Assembly (NCBI RefSeq): GCF_009674495.1
Contig: NZ_WKJN01000011.1
Coordinates: 123,490-187,489, forward strand
Length of the DNA: 64,000 nt
Reading direction: 5' to 3'
Source of the DNA: Duganella alba
GTDB lineage: Bacteria > Pseudomonadota > Gammaproteobacteria > Burkholderiales > Burkholderiaceae_D
The notes under the pieces were generated by a model. The model saw nothing but the letters and a program-made list of their open reading frames with translations. It made no database searches and was not told the DNA's origin. The position numbers and the translations under genes are program-made. Positions 29,725 through 39,603 of this stretch are shown in pieces (the stretch's first letter is position 1; every line of letters starts with the position of its first letter).

Positions 29725-30603
29725 TTATTTCAGGGCGGCGCGGAGGTTGCCGGTGTGGTGGTCGAGCAGGGCTTGGGCGTCGGCGGCGGTCTGGTGTTTT
29801 TGCAGCATGATGATGGCGACTTTGACCTGGTATTGGCATTGCTCCAGCGCCTGGCGCGCGGCTTCGGCGTCGGCGCCGGTGGCGTGCATGGTCAGGCGAA
29901 CCGCACGTTCGATCAGTTTGACGTTGGTTGCTTGCAGGTCCACCATCAGGTTGCCGTAGACTTTGTTCAGCCGCACCATCAGCGCACTGGTCAGCGTGTT
30001 TAGCGCGATCTTTTGCGCCGTGCCGGCCTTCAGACGCGTGCTGCCGGAGATGACTTCGGCGCCGGTGTCCAGGCAGATGCCGATATCGGCGCCCACCAGC
30101 AGCGGCGTGGCGGGATTGTTGGCGATGCCGATCGTCAGCGCACCGACCGTGCGCGCCGCCTGCAAGGCTCCCAGCACATACGGCGTGGTGCCGGACGCGG
30201 CCAGCAGCAAAATCACATCGTTGAAATTGGGATAGAGCAGCCGCAGATCGGCGGCGCCTTTGTTGCGGTCGTCCTCCGCGCCTTCCACCGCCTGGAACAT
30301 CGCGCCCAGGCCGCCGGCCAGCAAGGACATCGCCCGTTCAGGCGGCCAGGAAAAGGTTGGCGGCAGTTCGACGCTGTCCAATATCCCCAGCCGCCCGGAG
30401 GTGCCGGCGCCCACGTACACCAGCCGGCCGCCCGCCGCGATGCGCGACGCCATCGCCGTCACGGCCGCGCTGATGCTGGAAGAGGCCGCCTTGACGGCCT
30501 GCGCCGCCAGCGCCTGGTCGTCCACCAGCGCGTCAACCAGCTCCTCCACCGAGTAAAGGTCCAGTTGGCTGTGCTGTGTACTCGGGCTTTCAGTCTTGAG
30601 CAT
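29725..30603 (-). CDS. murQ: N-acetylmuramic acid 6-phosphate etherase
   Basis: 292-residue SIS-domain lyase that removes lactate from MurNAc-6-phosphate, giving GlcNAc-6-phosphate in the cytoplasm. Seen: STQHSQLDLYSVEELVDALV, GGRLVYVGAGTSGRLGILD, DSVELPPTFSWPPE, AEDDRNKGAADL (catalytic Glu and Asp region) and LLAASGTTPYVLGAL. STRLKAGTAQKIALNTLTSA is a strong MurQ signature. Second gene of the operon, 8 bp after the GntR regulator. Length is typical. Confidence 0.96.
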   Translation of the reverse strand: MLKTESPSTQHSQLDLYSVEELVDALVDDQALAAQAVKAASSSISAAVTAMASRIAAGGRLVYVGAGTSGRLGILDSVELPPTFSWPPERAMSLLAGGLGAMFQAVEGAEDDRNKGAADLRLLYPNFNDVILLLAASGTTPYVLGALQAARTVGALTIGIANNPATPLLVGADIGICLDTGAEVISGSTRLKAGTAQKIALNTLTSALMVRLNKVYGNLMVDLQATNVKLIERAVRLTMHATGADAEAARQALEQCQYQVKVAIIMLQKHQTAADAQALLDHHTGNLRAALK

Positions 30604-30611
30604 GGGCAGAC

Positions 30612-31352
30612 TCAGTTGGCGCGACGCATCTCCGCCACGAAATCATAGTGGTCGCTATGGCAATACGAATGGGTCAGCTCCATCGCCTCGCCCGAATCGA
30701 GGTAGGCGATCCGGGTGATGTACAGCACCGCCTGCCCCTCGGGCACGCCCAGCTGCGCCGCCAGGTCGGCCGACGCATTCATCGCGCGGATGTGCTGCAA
30801 GGCCCGCGCCGGTGCCTTGTTGATGCTGTCGAGATATTGGTACAGCGAGTTGCCCACCGCGTTAGGGTCGTTCAGCACCGTTTGCGGCAACACCGACACT
30901 TCATACGCCATCACCACGTCGTCCGCCAGGCGCAGACGCTCCAGCCGCGCCACCTTGGAATACGGCGACAGGCCCAGACTCAGCTGCTCCTCCGGCGTTG
31001 GCGTAACAATCGCTCGCTTGAGCCAGCGCGATCCGGGAATATGGCCGCGCTGCTGCAATTGCTCCGAAAAACTGGTGAGGTTGGACAGCGGCTGCTCGAT
31101 GCGCGGCGCAATATAATTGCCCGATCCGCGACGGCGCACCACCAATCCCTGGTCCACCAGCTGGTCGATTGCCTTGCGTGCAGTAACCCGCGAAACGTTC
31201 AGCAGTTCCGACAAGGTCCGTTCCGACGGCAGCGCCTGATCCACCTGATAGCGGCCATTGAGCACATCGTCGCTCAATTTACGGGCAATTTGCATGTACA
31301 ACGGCGAACTGTCGTTGGCATCCGCCTTGAATTCAAAACTGGTCTGGCTCAT
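30612..31352 (-). CDS. GntR family (HutC/NagR-like) regulator of the recycling operon
   Basis: 246 residues. The N-terminal GntR winged helix includes SSPLYMQIARKLSDDVLNGR, LPSERTLSELLNVSRVTARK and RRRGSGNYIAPR. The C-terminal UTRA effector domain (SFSEQLQQRGHIPGSRWLKR, VARLERLRLADDVVMAYEVS, EAMELTHSYCHSDHYDF) is the kind that binds sugar phosphates such as GlcNAc-6-phosphate. A strong GAGGAG site precedes the ATG. As first gene of gntR-murQ-ampG-digH-kinase-amidase-ddpX it probably represses the operon in response to a recycling intermediate. Confidence 0.9.
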   Translation of the reverse strand: MSQTSFEFKADANDSSPLYMQIARKLSDDVLNGRYQVDQALPSERTLSELLNVSRVTARKAIDQLVDQGLVVRRRGSGNYIAPRIEQPLSNLTSFSEQLQQRGHIPGSRWLKRAIVTPTPEEQLSLGLSPYSKVARLERLRLADDVVMAYEVSVLPQTVLNDPNAVGNSLYQYLDSINKAPARALQHIRAMNASADLAAQLGVPEGQAVLYITRIAYLDSGEAMELTHSYCHSDHYDFVAEMRRAN

Positions 31353-31521
31353 TCAATTCTCCTCACTCCGCTAGTGTAATAGCGATGCGGTAAACGGTGT
31401 ACGCCTTCCAAGGTATGAAGCAACAATATTTCTACAAGTAGCGTAACTCCGGACCCGGCGGAATGCGCCTATTTGGCGGATAATGCGGGGTTTGCACCAC
31501 CAGCCCAGACTGTTTCCGCCC

Positions 31522-31956
31522 ATGTCCAAGAAGTCCACCGCGCCCGCCGGCTGCCCCTGTGGCGGCCCTTCGCTTGCCACTTGCTGCGGCCCCTACATAG
31601 CCGGTTCGGCCATCGCGCCGACCGCCGAAGCGCTGATGCGCTCGCGCTATACCGCCTACGGCCAGCGCAACGAGCCCTACCTGCTGGCCACCTGGCACGC
31701 CAGTACCCGTCCGACCGAACCGATCATGAGCGACGAGGAAAAAGTGCAGTGGCTGGGACTTGAGGTAAAATCTGCTTTACGTTTACGTCAACGTAAAGCA
31801 GATGAACCCGAGCTCACCCAGGACACGGTGGAATTCGTCGCCCGGTTCAAGATCAATGGCCGCGCGCAGCGTCTGCACGAAGTGAGCAATTTTGTCCGCG
31901 AGCCGGCCGAAGGCGGCCTGCGCTGGTTTTACGTTGACGGTAGTTTTCCAGAATAA
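31522..31956 (+). CDS. ychJ: YchJ family SEC-C motif protein
   Basis: 144 residues. A Cys-rich zinc-binding N-terminus ([19 protein letters not shown]) is followed by [23 protein letters not shown] and the C-terminal [20 protein letters not shown], all typical of YchJ/UPF0225, an NTF2-like protein of unknown function. The segment near residues 85-95 ([12 protein letters not shown]) is encoded by a 32-bp near-perfect palindrome carrying LiuR boxes, with A/T-ending codons unlike the rest of the gene. Another LiuR box covers its last codons. Monocistronic; divergent from gntR. Confidence 0.9.
   Translation: MSKKSTAPAGCPCGGPSLATCCGPYIAGSAIAPTAEALMRSRYTAYGQRNEPYLLATWHASTRPTEPIMSDEEKVQWLGLEVKSALRLRQRKADEPELTQDTVEFVARFKINGRAQRLHEVSNFVREPAEGGLRWFYVDGSFPE
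31771..31802. promoter_or_regulatory. Double LiuR box in a 32-bp palindrome inside ychJ
   Basis: The two 16-bp halves are inverted copies except for one position. Two overlapping LiuR boxes occur: TTTACGTTTACGTCAA (31776-31791) and the consensus-perfect TTTACGTCAACGTAAA (31782-31797). It lies 196-227 bp upstream of the liuB ATG, and could also form an RNA hairpin in the ychJ message. Confidence 0.75.
31928..31956 (+). promoter_or_regulatory. liuB promoter with LiuR box
   Basis: TTTACGTTGACGGTAG (31928-31943) is a LiuR-type box ending 54 bp before the liuB ATG. TTTACG can serve as -35, with GAATAA (31951-31956) as a weak -10 after 17 bp. Both overlap the 3' end of ychJ. Confidence 0.6.
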
Positions 31957-31997
31957 ATCATTACGACGTGTGCGAGACCACACGCAAAGGAAAAACC

Positions 31998-33605
31998 ATG
32001 CCGCAAATCGAAAGCAAGCTCAACCCTCGTAGCGAGGATTTCAAGGCCAACGCCGCCGCCATGCAGGCCGTCGTCGACGATTTGCGCGACAAGGTCGCCA
32101 GGATCGCCCTCGGCGGCGGCGAAGCGGCCTCGGCCAAGCACGTGGCGCGCGGCAAGCTGCTGCCGCGCGACCGCGTGCAGATGCTGCTCGATCCCGGCAC
32201 GCCTTTCCTCGAACTGTCGCAGATGGCGGCCTACGCCATGTATGACGACGCCGCGCCGTCGGCCGGCATCATCACCGGCATCGGCCGCGTGGCCGGCCAG
32301 GAATGCGTCATCGTCTGCAATGACGCTACCGTCAAAGGCGGCACCTACTATCCGATGACGGTCAAGAAGCACCTGCGCGCGCAGGAAATCGCCGACCAGA
32401 ACAACCTGCCGTGCATCTACCTCGTGGACTCGGGCGGCGCCAACCTGCCGAACCAGGACGACGTGTTCCCGGACCGCGACCACTTCGGCCGCATCTTCTA
32501 CAACCAGGCCAACCTGTCGGCCAAGGGCATTCCGCAGATCGCGGTGGTGATGGGTTCCTGCACCGCCGGCGGCGCCTACGTGCCGGCGATGAGCGACGAA
32601 TCCATCATCGTCAAGGAACAGGGCACCATCTTCCTCGGCGGTCCGCCGCTGGTGAAGGCGGCCACCGGCGAGGTGGTGACGGCGGAAGACCTGGGCGGCG
32701 GCGATGTGCATACGCGCCTGTCCGGCGTGGCCGACCACCTGGCGCAGAACGATTTGCACGCGCTGTCGCTGGCCCGCACCATTGTCTCGAATCTGAACCG
32801 CACCAAGCCGCAGCAGGGCGCCTTGCGCGCAGCCGTGGAGCCATCGTATGCCGCCTCGGAGCTGTACGGCGTGATCCCGGTCGATACGCGCAAGCCGTTC
32901 GATGTGCGCGAAGTCATCGCCCGCATCGTCGATGGCAGCGAGTTCGATGAATTCAAGGCGCGCTACGGCACCACGCTGGTGTGCGGTTTCGCCCACATCT
33001 TCGGCATGAAGGTCGGCATCATCGCCAACAACGGCATCTTGTTCTCGGAATCGGCGTTGAAAGGCGCGCACTTCATCGAACTGTGCGCGCAGCGCAAGAT
33101 CCCGCTGGTGTTCCTGCAAAATATCACCGGCTTCATGGTCGGCCGCAAGTACGAGAACGAAGGCATCGCCCGCAACGGCGCCAAGATGGTGACGGCGGTG
33201 GCGACGGCCGCCGTGCCGAAGTTCACCGTCATCATCGGCGGCAGCTTCGGCGCCGGCAATTACGGCATGTGCGGCCGCGCCTTCTCGCCGCGCTTCATGT
33301 GGATGTGGCCTAACGCGCGCATCTCGGTGATGGGCGGCGACCAGGCGGCGTCGGTGCTGGCGACGGTGAAGCGCGACGGTATCGAAGGCAAGGGCGGTTC
33401 GTGGTCGGCGGAAGAGGAAGCCGCGTTCAAGCAGCCGATCAAGGAGCAGTATGAACATCAGGGCCACCCTTACTACGCCACCGCGCGGCTGTGGGACGAC
33501 GGCGTGATCGACCCGGCCGACACGCGCACGGTGCTGGGCCTCGGCCTGTCCGCCGCGCTGAACGCGGAAATTGAAGACACCAGATTCGGTGTCTTCCGGA
33601 TGTGA
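31998..33605 (+). CDS. liuB: Methylcrotonyl-CoA carboxylase, carboxyltransferase (beta) subunit
   Basis: 535 residues, the biotin-dependent carboxyltransferase subunit that carboxylates 3-methylcrotonyl-CoA to 3-methylglutaconyl-CoA together with LiuD. Seen: [78 protein letters not shown] and [20 protein letters not shown], which separate MCC from propionyl-CoA carboxylase. The ATG at 31998 follows AAAGGA at the right distance. First gene of a ten-gene operon. Confidence 0.95.
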   Translation: MPQIESKLNPRSEDFKANAAAMQAVVDDLRDKVARIALGGGEAASAKHVARGKLLPRDRVQMLLDPGTPFLELSQMAAYAMYDDAAPSAGIITGIGRVAGQECVIVCNDATVKGGTYYPMTVKKHLRAQEIADQNNLPCIYLVDSGGANLPNQDDVFPDRDHFGRIFYNQANLSAKGIPQIAVVMGSCTAGGAYVPAMSDESIIVKEQGTIFLGGPPLVKAATGEVVTAEDLGGGDVHTRLSGVADHLAQNDLHALSLARTIVSNLNRTKPQQGALRAAVEPSYAASELYGVIPVDTRKPFDVREVIARIVDGSEFDEFKARYGTTLVCGFAHIFGMKVGIIANNGILFSESALKGAHFIELCAQRKIPLVFLQNITGFMVGRKYENEGIARNGAKMVTAVATAAVPKFTVIIGGSFGAGNYGMCGRAFSPRFMWMWPNARISVMGGDQAASVLATVKRDGIEGKGGSWSAEEEAAFKQPIKEQYEHQGHPYYATARLWDDGVIDPADTRTVLGLGLSAALNAEIEDTRFGVFRM

Positions 33606-33607
33606 CC

Positions 33608-34384
33608 ATGATGATGTTGCCCGAACAGATCGTGGCGGTGCCCGCCGACATCGGCGGTGCGCAGATCACGCTGCAAACCACCATCTACAAGCCGCCGGGC
33701 GCCGGCCCGTTCCCCGTGCTGTTCATGAACCACGGTAAGGACGGCGGCGACGCGCACCTGCAGAAGCGCGCCACCTTCCCGGTGATCAGCCAGGAATTCG
33801 TCAAGCGCGGCTACGCGGTGGTGATCCCGATGCGCATGGGCTTTGCCGGTTCGGGCGGCACCTACGTCAACTCGCACTGCGAGGCCAAGGACAACGGCGA
33901 GCAGCAAGCCAATTCGCTGTTCTTCGCCATGCAGTATGTAATGAAGCAGCCGTGGGCGGACCAGGAACACGTGATCCTCGCCGGCCAGTCGCACGGCGGC
34001 CTGACGGCGATTGCCGCCGGCAGCCATCCGATCCACGGCGTGCGCGGCATCATCAATTTCGCCGGCGGCGTGAACAGCCGCTCGCACTGCGACTGGCAAG
34101 GCGCGCTGGTGTCGGCCTTCAAGCAATGGGGCGCAACCAGCACCATACCGAGCATCTGGTTCTACGGCGCCAACGACAAGCACTTCGGTCCGCAGCTGGC
34201 GTCCGACATGTACAAGGCCTATACCGGCGCGGGCGGCAAGGCGCAACTGGTGGCCTACGGCCCGTTCAAGAAGGACGCGCATGGCATGAGCTCCAGCCCG
34301 GACGGCGTCGCCATCTGGTGGCCGGACACGGAACGCTTCCTGAAATCCGTCGGCATGCCGACCGAAATCCAATCCAAGGATTGA
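33608..34384 (+). CDS. Dienelactone hydrolase-like alpha/beta hydrolase
   Basis: About 258 residues. The nucleophile elbow is AGQSHGG near residue 130; the acid is probably Asp in YGANDKHFG and the His is in KKDAHGMSSSP. FMNHGKDGGDAHLQ supplies the oxyanion region. The fold resembles dienelactone-type hydrolases/prolyl peptidases. No signal peptide is apparent. It lies 2 bp after liuB and 2 bp before liuC, so it should be expressed with leucine catabolism, perhaps as an acyl-CoA or ester hydrolase, but the substrate is unknown. GTG at 33602 is an alternative start. Confidence 0.78.
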   Translation: MMMLPEQIVAVPADIGGAQITLQTTIYKPPGAGPFPVLFMNHGKDGGDAHLQKRATFPVISQEFVKRGYAVVIPMRMGFAGSGGTYVNSHCEAKDNGEQQANSLFFAMQYVMKQPWADQEHVILAGQSHGGLTAIAAGSHPIHGVRGIINFAGGVNSRSHCDWQGALVSAFKQWGATSTIPSIWFYGANDKHFGPQLASDMYKAYTGAGGKAQLVAYGPFKKDAHGMSSSPDGVAIWWPDTERFLKSVGMPTEIQSKD

Positions 34385-34386
34385 TC

Positions 34387-35172
34387 ATGGCTTATGAAAC
34401 CCTGAACATCACCCGTGAAGGCTACGTCGCCACCGTCACGCTGAATCGCCCGGACGTGCGCAACGCCTTCAACGAAACCACCATCGCCGAAATTAAGCAG
34501 GCCTTCAGTGAACTCGGCGAAGATGACGCGCTGCGCGCGATCGTGCTGGCGGCGAACGGCCCGGCCTTCTGCGCCGGCGCCGACTTGAACTGGATGAAAA
34601 AAATGGCCGGCTACACGCACGCCGAAAACCAGGCCGACGCGCTGCAACTGGCGGAAATGCTGCGCACGATTTACCTGTGCCCCAAGCCGGTGGTGGCCAA
34701 GGTGCAGGGCGACTGCTACGCCGGCGGCATGGGCCTGGTCGCCGCGTGCGACATCATCGTCGCGGTGGAAGAGGCGAATTTCTGCCTGAGCGAAGTGAAG
34801 CTGGGTTTGATCCCGGCGACCATTTCGCCGTATGTGATCAAGGCGATGGGCGAGAACGCCTCGCGCCGCTACTTCCTGACCGCCGAGCGTTTCGGCGCGC
34901 GGGAAGCGCTGCGCATCGGCTTCGCCCACGAAGTAGTGAGTACGGAGACGCTCGACGCCAAGGTGACGGAGATCGTCAAGGCGTTGGTCAATAACAGTCC
35001 GAATGCGGTGCGCCAGGCCAAAGTGCTGGTGCGCGACGTGGTCGGGCAACCCGTCAACGATGCGCTGCTGGCCGATACGGCCGAGCGCATCGCGCAAATC
35101 CGCGCCTCCGACCAGGGGCGCGAAGGCGTGGCGTCGTTTCTGGAGAAGCGCAAGCCCGCCTGGTTGAATTAA
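34387..35172 (+). CDS. liuC: Methylglutaconyl-CoA hydratase
   Basis: 261-residue enoyl-CoA hydratase/isomerase family enzyme. It hydrates 3-methylglutaconyl-CoA to HMG-CoA in leucine degradation. Crotonase signatures: VTLNRPDVRNAFNETTIAEI, GPAFCAGADLNWMKKMAGYT (oxyanion hole) and VQGDCYAGGMGLVAACDI, with catalytic acids in CLSEVKLGLIPATISPYVI. The assignment to methylglutaconyl-CoA comes from its place between liuB and liuD/liuE. It ends 10 bp before bioA. Confidence 0.92.
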   Translation: MAYETLNITREGYVATVTLNRPDVRNAFNETTIAEIKQAFSELGEDDALRAIVLAANGPAFCAGADLNWMKKMAGYTHAENQADALQLAEMLRTIYLCPKPVVAKVQGDCYAGGMGLVAACDIIVAVEEANFCLSEVKLGLIPATISPYVIKAMGENASRRYFLTAERFGAREALRIGFAHEVVSTETLDAKVTEIVKALVNNSPNAVRQAKVLVRDVVGQPVNDALLADTAERIAQIRASDQGREGVASFLEKRKPAWLN

Positions 35173-35182
35173 TGGAGCAGTT

Positions 35183-36511
35183 TTGGAATTGAATACACAA
35201 AGCGACTGGGTAGCACGCAGCTTGCGCAGCGTATGGCATCCGTGCACCCAGATGCAGCACCACGAAACCGTCCCTTTGATCCCCGTAAGCCGGGGCAAGG
35301 GCGCGTGGCTGTACGACCATGAAGGCCGCCGCTACCTGGACGCGATCAGCTCCTGGTGGGTGAACCTGTTCGGCCACGCCAATTCGCGCATCAACGCGGC
35401 GCTGAAAGACCAGCTGGATACGCTGGAACACGCCATGCTGGCCGGTTTCACGCACGAACCGGTGATCGAACTGTCCGAGAAGCTGTCGGCGCTGACCGGC
35501 CATGTGCTGGGCCACAGCTTCTACGCCAGCGACGGCGCTTCCGCCGTTGAAATCGCGCTCAAGATGAGCTTCCACTCGTGGCGCAACAACGGCCACACAG
35601 ACAAGCAGGAATTCGTCTGCCTCAAGGGCAGCTACCACGGCGAGACCATCGGCGCGCTGGCCGTGACCGACGTCGCGCTGTTCAAGGACGCCTACGGTCC
35701 GCTGCTGCGCGCCTCGCAGACCGTGATGTCGCCGGACGCGCGCCAGGCCGCCGACGGCGAAACGGCGCAGGATGTCGCGCGCCGCGCCGCCGCCGATGTC
35801 GAGCGCCTGTTCACCGAACGCGCCGACAAGATCGCCGCCATCATCATCGAGCCGCTGGTGCAATGCGCGACCGGCATGGCGATGCACGATCCGCTGTACC
35901 TGCAACTGGTGCGCGCGCTGTGCGACAAGCACAACGTCCACCTGATCCTCGACGAAATCGCCGTCGGCTGCGGCCGCACCGGTACCTTCTTCGCCTGCGA
36001 GCAGGCCGCCGTGTGGCCGGACTTCCTGTGCCTGTCGAAAGGCATCAGCGGCGGCTACCTGCCGCTGTCGCTGGTAATGACGCGCGACGAGATCTACCAG
36101 GCCTTTTACAGCAACGACGTCACGCGCGGCTTCCTGCACTCGCACTCGTACACCGGCAATCCGCTGGCCTGCCGCGCCGCGCTGGCGACGCTGCAGATCT
36201 TCGAAGAAGACGATGTACTGAACGCCAACAAGATCAAGGCCGCGCGCCTGACCGCCGCGCTGCAACCGCTGGCGCAGCACGAACAGGTCCACAACTTCCG
36301 CCAGCGCGGCATGATCTGGGCTTTCGACGCCATCGACGCGCCGAAGGACTTCTCGCGCCGCTTCTTCGCCACCGCGACCGAGCACGAACTGCTGATGCGT
36401 CCCATCGGTTCCACCGTCTACATGATGCCGCCGTACATCCTCAGCGACGAGGAAATCGACGGACTGGCCGCCAACACGCTGGCGGTGTTCAACAAAGTGC
36501 TGGCGGGCTGA
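35183..36511 (+). CDS. bioA: Adenosylmethionine-8-amino-7-oxononanoate aminotransferase
   Basis: 442-residue PLP enzyme that makes 7,8-diaminononanoate in biotin synthesis using SAM as amino donor. Seen: [79 protein letters not shown] and [20 protein letters not shown] with PLP lysine Lys286. It uses a TTG start with GGAG 5 nt upstream; no ATG fits. Ten bp after liuC, with no visible promoter or Bio box, so it is part of the liu transcript. Confidence 0.95.
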   Translation: MELNTQSDWVARSLRSVWHPCTQMQHHETVPLIPVSRGKGAWLYDHEGRRYLDAISSWWVNLFGHANSRINAALKDQLDTLEHAMLAGFTHEPVIELSEKLSALTGHVLGHSFYASDGASAVEIALKMSFHSWRNNGHTDKQEFVCLKGSYHGETIGALAVTDVALFKDAYGPLLRASQTVMSPDARQAADGETAQDVARRAAADVERLFTERADKIAAIIIEPLVQCATGMAMHDPLYLQLVRALCDKHNVHLILDEIAVGCGRTGTFFACEQAAVWPDFLCLSKGISGGYLPLSLVMTRDEIYQAFYSNDVTRGFLHSHSYTGNPLACRAALATLQIFEEDDVLNANKIKAARLTAALQPLAQHEQVHNFRQRGMIWAFDAIDAPKDFSRRFFATATEHELLMRPIGSTVYMMPPYILSDEEIDGLAANTLAVFNKVLAG

Positions 36512-36513
36512 CG

Positions 36514-37704
36514 ATGGAACTGCTCAAACAACTCAGCCAGCAGTTGCAGGCGCTGGACGACAAGCAGCTGATCCGCAAGCGCCGCACCGTCGATTCGCCA
36601 TGCGGACCGCGCGTGCTGGTGGAAGGCCGCGAACTGCTGGCCTTTTGCAGCAACGACTACCTGGGCCTGGCCAACCACCGCAAGATCAAGCTCGCGCTGC
36701 AGGAAGGCGCGGCGATCTACGGCGTCGGCAGCGGCGCCTCGCACCTGATCAGCGGCCATGTACGCGCCCATGCGATGCTGGAAGAGCGGCTGGTGCAATT
36801 CGTCGGCGACCATCTGGAGGCGCCGCGCGCCATCACCTTCTGCACCGGCTACATGGCCAACCTGGCCGTCATCACCGGCCTGACCGCCGGCGACCGGGAA
36901 GCGGAAATCTTCTCGGAAGAGCTGAACCACGCCTCGTTGATCGATGGCGCGCGCCTGTCGCGCGTGAAAACCCACGTCTATCCGCACGCCGACCTGGCGG
37001 CACTGGAAGCTCTGCTCAAGGCCAGCAAGGCCGCTACCAAGGTCGTAGTCACCGACAGCGTGTTCAGCATGGACGGCAACCTGGCGCCGCTGACCGCGCT
37101 GCTGGCCCTGTGCGAACAGCACAACGCCTGGCTGGTGGTGGACGACGCCCACGGCTTCGGCACGCTGGGCGACAAGGGCCACGGCGCGCTGGAGCACTTC
37201 AACCTGCGTTCGCCCTACCTGGTCTACATGGGCACCCTGGGCAAGGCGGCCGGCGTAGGCGGCGCATTCGTCGCCGCGCATGAAACGGTGATCGAAACGC
37301 TGATCCAGAAAGCACGTCCCTACATCTTTACCACCGCCACGCCGGCGGCGCTGGCGCACGCCCTGCTGACCAGCCTCGATCTGCTGGAAGGCGACGAAGG
37401 CGTCACACGGCGCGCTCACTTGCAGGCTTTGGTGGCACAATTGGATAATGGCCTGCGCCTTGAGCGCTGGCAGCGCCTGCCCTCGAAGACTGCGATCCAG
37501 CCTGTCCTGATCGGCGATAATGCCGAGACCATGCGCGCCGGCGCGGCCCTCTACGAGCAGGGCCTGTGGGTGGGCACGATTCGTCCGCCAACCGTGGCGC
37601 CGGGCACCGCGCGCTTGCGCGTCACCCTGTCGGCTGGGCATACCAGCGCGGACGTGGCCAAATTAATCGCAGCACTGAATGCATTGGAAAGGGATTCGGC
37701 ATGA
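36514..37704 (+). CDS. bioF: 8-amino-7-oxononanoate synthase
   Basis: 396-residue PLP-dependent alpha-oxoamine synthase that condenses pimeloyl-thioester with L-alanine, the first ring-forming step of biotin synthesis. Seen: [73 protein letters not shown] and [16 protein letters not shown] with PLP Lys244. The C-terminal [20 protein letters not shown] is typical. Two bp after bioA; its stop overlaps the bioD start (ATGA). Confidence 0.96.
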   Translation: MELLKQLSQQLQALDDKQLIRKRRTVDSPCGPRVLVEGRELLAFCSNDYLGLANHRKIKLALQEGAAIYGVGSGASHLISGHVRAHAMLEERLVQFVGDHLEAPRAITFCTGYMANLAVITGLTAGDREAEIFSEELNHASLIDGARLSRVKTHVYPHADLAALEALLKASKAATKVVVTDSVFSMDGNLAPLTALLALCEQHNAWLVVDDAHGFGTLGDKGHGALEHFNLRSPYLVYMGTLGKAAGVGGAFVAAHETVIETLIQKARPYIFTTATPAALAHALLTSLDLLEGDEGVTRRAHLQALVAQLDNGLRLERWQRLPSKTAIQPVLIGDNAETMRAGAALYEQGLWVGTIRPPTVAPGTARLRVTLSAGHTSADVAKLIAALNALERDSA

Positions 37705-38474
37705 GTCTGGACGACCCAGTGTTAGCAATCGCTCCACAAACGCAGCCGGCGGCAGCGGGCAGCGGCATACCGCCGCGCTTCAACTGCTTCGTCACCGGCA
37801 CCGACACGGAAATCGGCAAGACGCTGATTTCCTCCGCCATGCTGCACGCCCTGGTGCAAAGCGGTGTGCGCGCCTGCGGCATGAAACCGGTGGCCGCCGG
37901 CGCCGAACTGCGCGACGGCAAATGGCACAACGACGATTGCGACCAGCTGACCGCCGCCGGCAACGTGCACCTGCCGCAGTCGATCACCACGCCCTTCCTG
38001 TTCAAGGAACCGGCCGCGCCGCACATCGCCGCCGAACTGGAAGGCGTAAGCATTTCGCCGGTGCCGATCCTGGCGGCCTACGTGGAAATCAACGCCGCAT
38101 CGGATGCGGTGGTGGTGGAGGGCGTGGGCGGCTTCATCGTGCCGTTGAACGACGAATTCGACACCGCCGACCTGGCCGAGCAACTCGCGCTGCCGGTGGT
38201 GCTGGTGGTCGGCCTGCGCCTGGGCTGCATCAGTCACGCGCTGTTGACGGTGGAGGCCATCCTGTCGCGCGGCCTGAAGCTGGCTGGCTGGGTGGCGAAC
38301 GAAACCCAGGCCGACATGGCCTTCGCCGACGAAAACGTCGCCGCGCTGGCGCAGCGCATTCCCGCGCCGCTGCTCGGCCGCGTGCCGCGCCTGGAACAGC
38401 CGACCGCCGAAGCGGCCGCCGACCATATCGATTTTACGCAGCTGCCTCACTGGCCGCTGCCAAACCCAATTTGA
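37701..38474 (+). CDS. bioD: Dethiobiotin synthetase
   Basis: 257-residue ATP-dependent carboxylase closing the ureido ring of dethiobiotin. P-loop-like [19 protein letters not shown] appears after a roughly 27-residue N-terminal extension. Further motifs are [40 protein letters not shown] and [19 protein letters not shown]. The ATG overlaps the bioF stop. The extension is longer than in E. coli BioD, but no better internal start with a ribosome binding site is visible. Seventeen bp before bioB. Confidence 0.95.
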   Translation: MSLDDPVLAIAPQTQPAAAGSGIPPRFNCFVTGTDTEIGKTLISSAMLHALVQSGVRACGMKPVAAGAELRDGKWHNDDCDQLTAAGNVHLPQSITTPFLFKEPAAPHIAAELEGVSISPVPILAAYVEINAASDAVVVEGVGGFIVPLNDEFDTADLAEQLALPVVLVVGLRLGCISHALLTVEAILSRGLKLAGWVANETQADMAFADENVAALAQRIPAPLLGRVPRLEQPTAEAAADHIDFTQLPHWPLPNPI

Positions 38475-38491
38475 ACGAAGAAGGAATCACG

Positions 38492-39541
38492 ATGTCCCAG
38501 AACTCCCTGCAAGAACCGAAAGTCGTTTCCCTGCACCGCCCGACGGCGGCCATCACCCTGCCGCCGGCCGCCACCTGGCCGCGCGAAGAAGTGCTGGCGC
38601 TGTTCGAGCTGCCGTTCAATGAACTGATGTTCCGTGCGCAGCAAACGCAGCGCGCCAACTTCCCGGATGGCGATGTGGAACTGGCGACGCTGCTGTCGAT
38701 CAAAACCGGCGGCTGCGAAGAAGACTGCGGCTACTGCCCGCAGGCCGCGCGCTACGACACCGGCGTCGAAGCCAAGAAGATCCTCGACATCGAGACCGTT
38801 CTCGACGCTGCCCAGCAGGCCAAGGACAACGGCGCCACCCGCTTCTGCATGGGCGCCGCCTGGCGCAGCCCGAAAGACCGCGACATGGACAAGGTCGAAG
38901 AGATGGTGCGCTCGGTGAAGGCCCTGGGCCTGGAAACCTGCGCCACCCTGGGCATGCTGGAAGAGCACCAGGCGCAGCGCCTGAAGGATGCGGGTCTTGA
39001 TTACTACAACCACAACCTGGACACCGCGCCCGAGTTCTACGACAACGTCATCTCGACCCGCGACTACCAGGACCGCCTGGACACGCTGGGCCATGTGCGC
39101 GAAGCCGGCCTGAAAGTCTGCTGCGGCGGCATCGTCGGCATGGGCGAATCGCGCGACCAGCGCGCCGGCCTGATTGCGCAACTGGCGAACCTGAATCCGT
39201 ATCCTGAATCGGTGCCGATCAACCACCTGGTGCAAGTAGAGGGTACGCCGCTGTATGGCATGGACCGTCTGGACCCGCTGGAGTTCGTGCGCACCATCGC
39301 TGTGGCGCGCATCACCATGCCGAAGGCGCGTGTGCGTTTGTCGGCTGGCCGCCGCGAGCTGGGCGAAGCGGTGCAGGCGATGTGCTTCATGGCCGGCGCC
39401 AATTCGATCTTCTACGGCGACAAGCTGCTGACCACTGACAATCCGGAAGCGAACGACGACCGCGCGCTGCTGGAAAAACTGGGCCTGAAAACCCGCGGCG
39501 CCGTATTGGACTCCGCACCAAAAGAGAAGTGCGGCTGCTAA
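38492..39541 (+). CDS. bioB: Biotin synthase
   Basis: 349-residue radical SAM enzyme that inserts sulfur into dethiobiotin. The [4Fe-4S]-SAM motif is [13 protein letters not shown] (CxxxCxxC). Cysteines and arginine for the second, [2Fe-2S] cluster lie in [33 protein letters not shown] and [23 protein letters not shown] and [13 protein letters not shown] complete the signature. AAGGA precedes the ATG. Last of the four bio genes; 62 bp without a hairpin separate it from liuD, so transcription probably continues. Confidence 0.97.
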   Translation: MSQNSLQEPKVVSLHRPTAAITLPPAATWPREEVLALFELPFNELMFRAQQTQRANFPDGDVELATLLSIKTGGCEEDCGYCPQAARYDTGVEAKKILDIETVLDAAQQAKDNGATRFCMGAAWRSPKDRDMDKVEEMVRSVKALGLETCATLGMLEEHQAQRLKDAGLDYYNHNLDTAPEFYDNVISTRDYQDRLDTLGHVREAGLKVCCGGIVGMGESRDQRAGLIAQLANLNPYPESVPINHLVQVEGTPLYGMDRLDPLEFVRTIAVARITMPKARVRLSAGRRELGEAVQAMCFMAGANSIFYGDKLLTTDNPEANDDRALLEKLGLKTRGAVLDSAPKEKCGC

Positions 39542-39603
39542 AAATCCGCATTAAAGCATCACCATAAAAAAACTTCCAGCCATAAGCTGTCAAGAGAGAG
39601 ACG

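Noticed and set aside
31482..31521. Upstream start for YchJ
   Set aside because: MRGLHHQPRLFPP lacks conservation; [15 protein letters not shown] at 31522 is the normal N-terminus.
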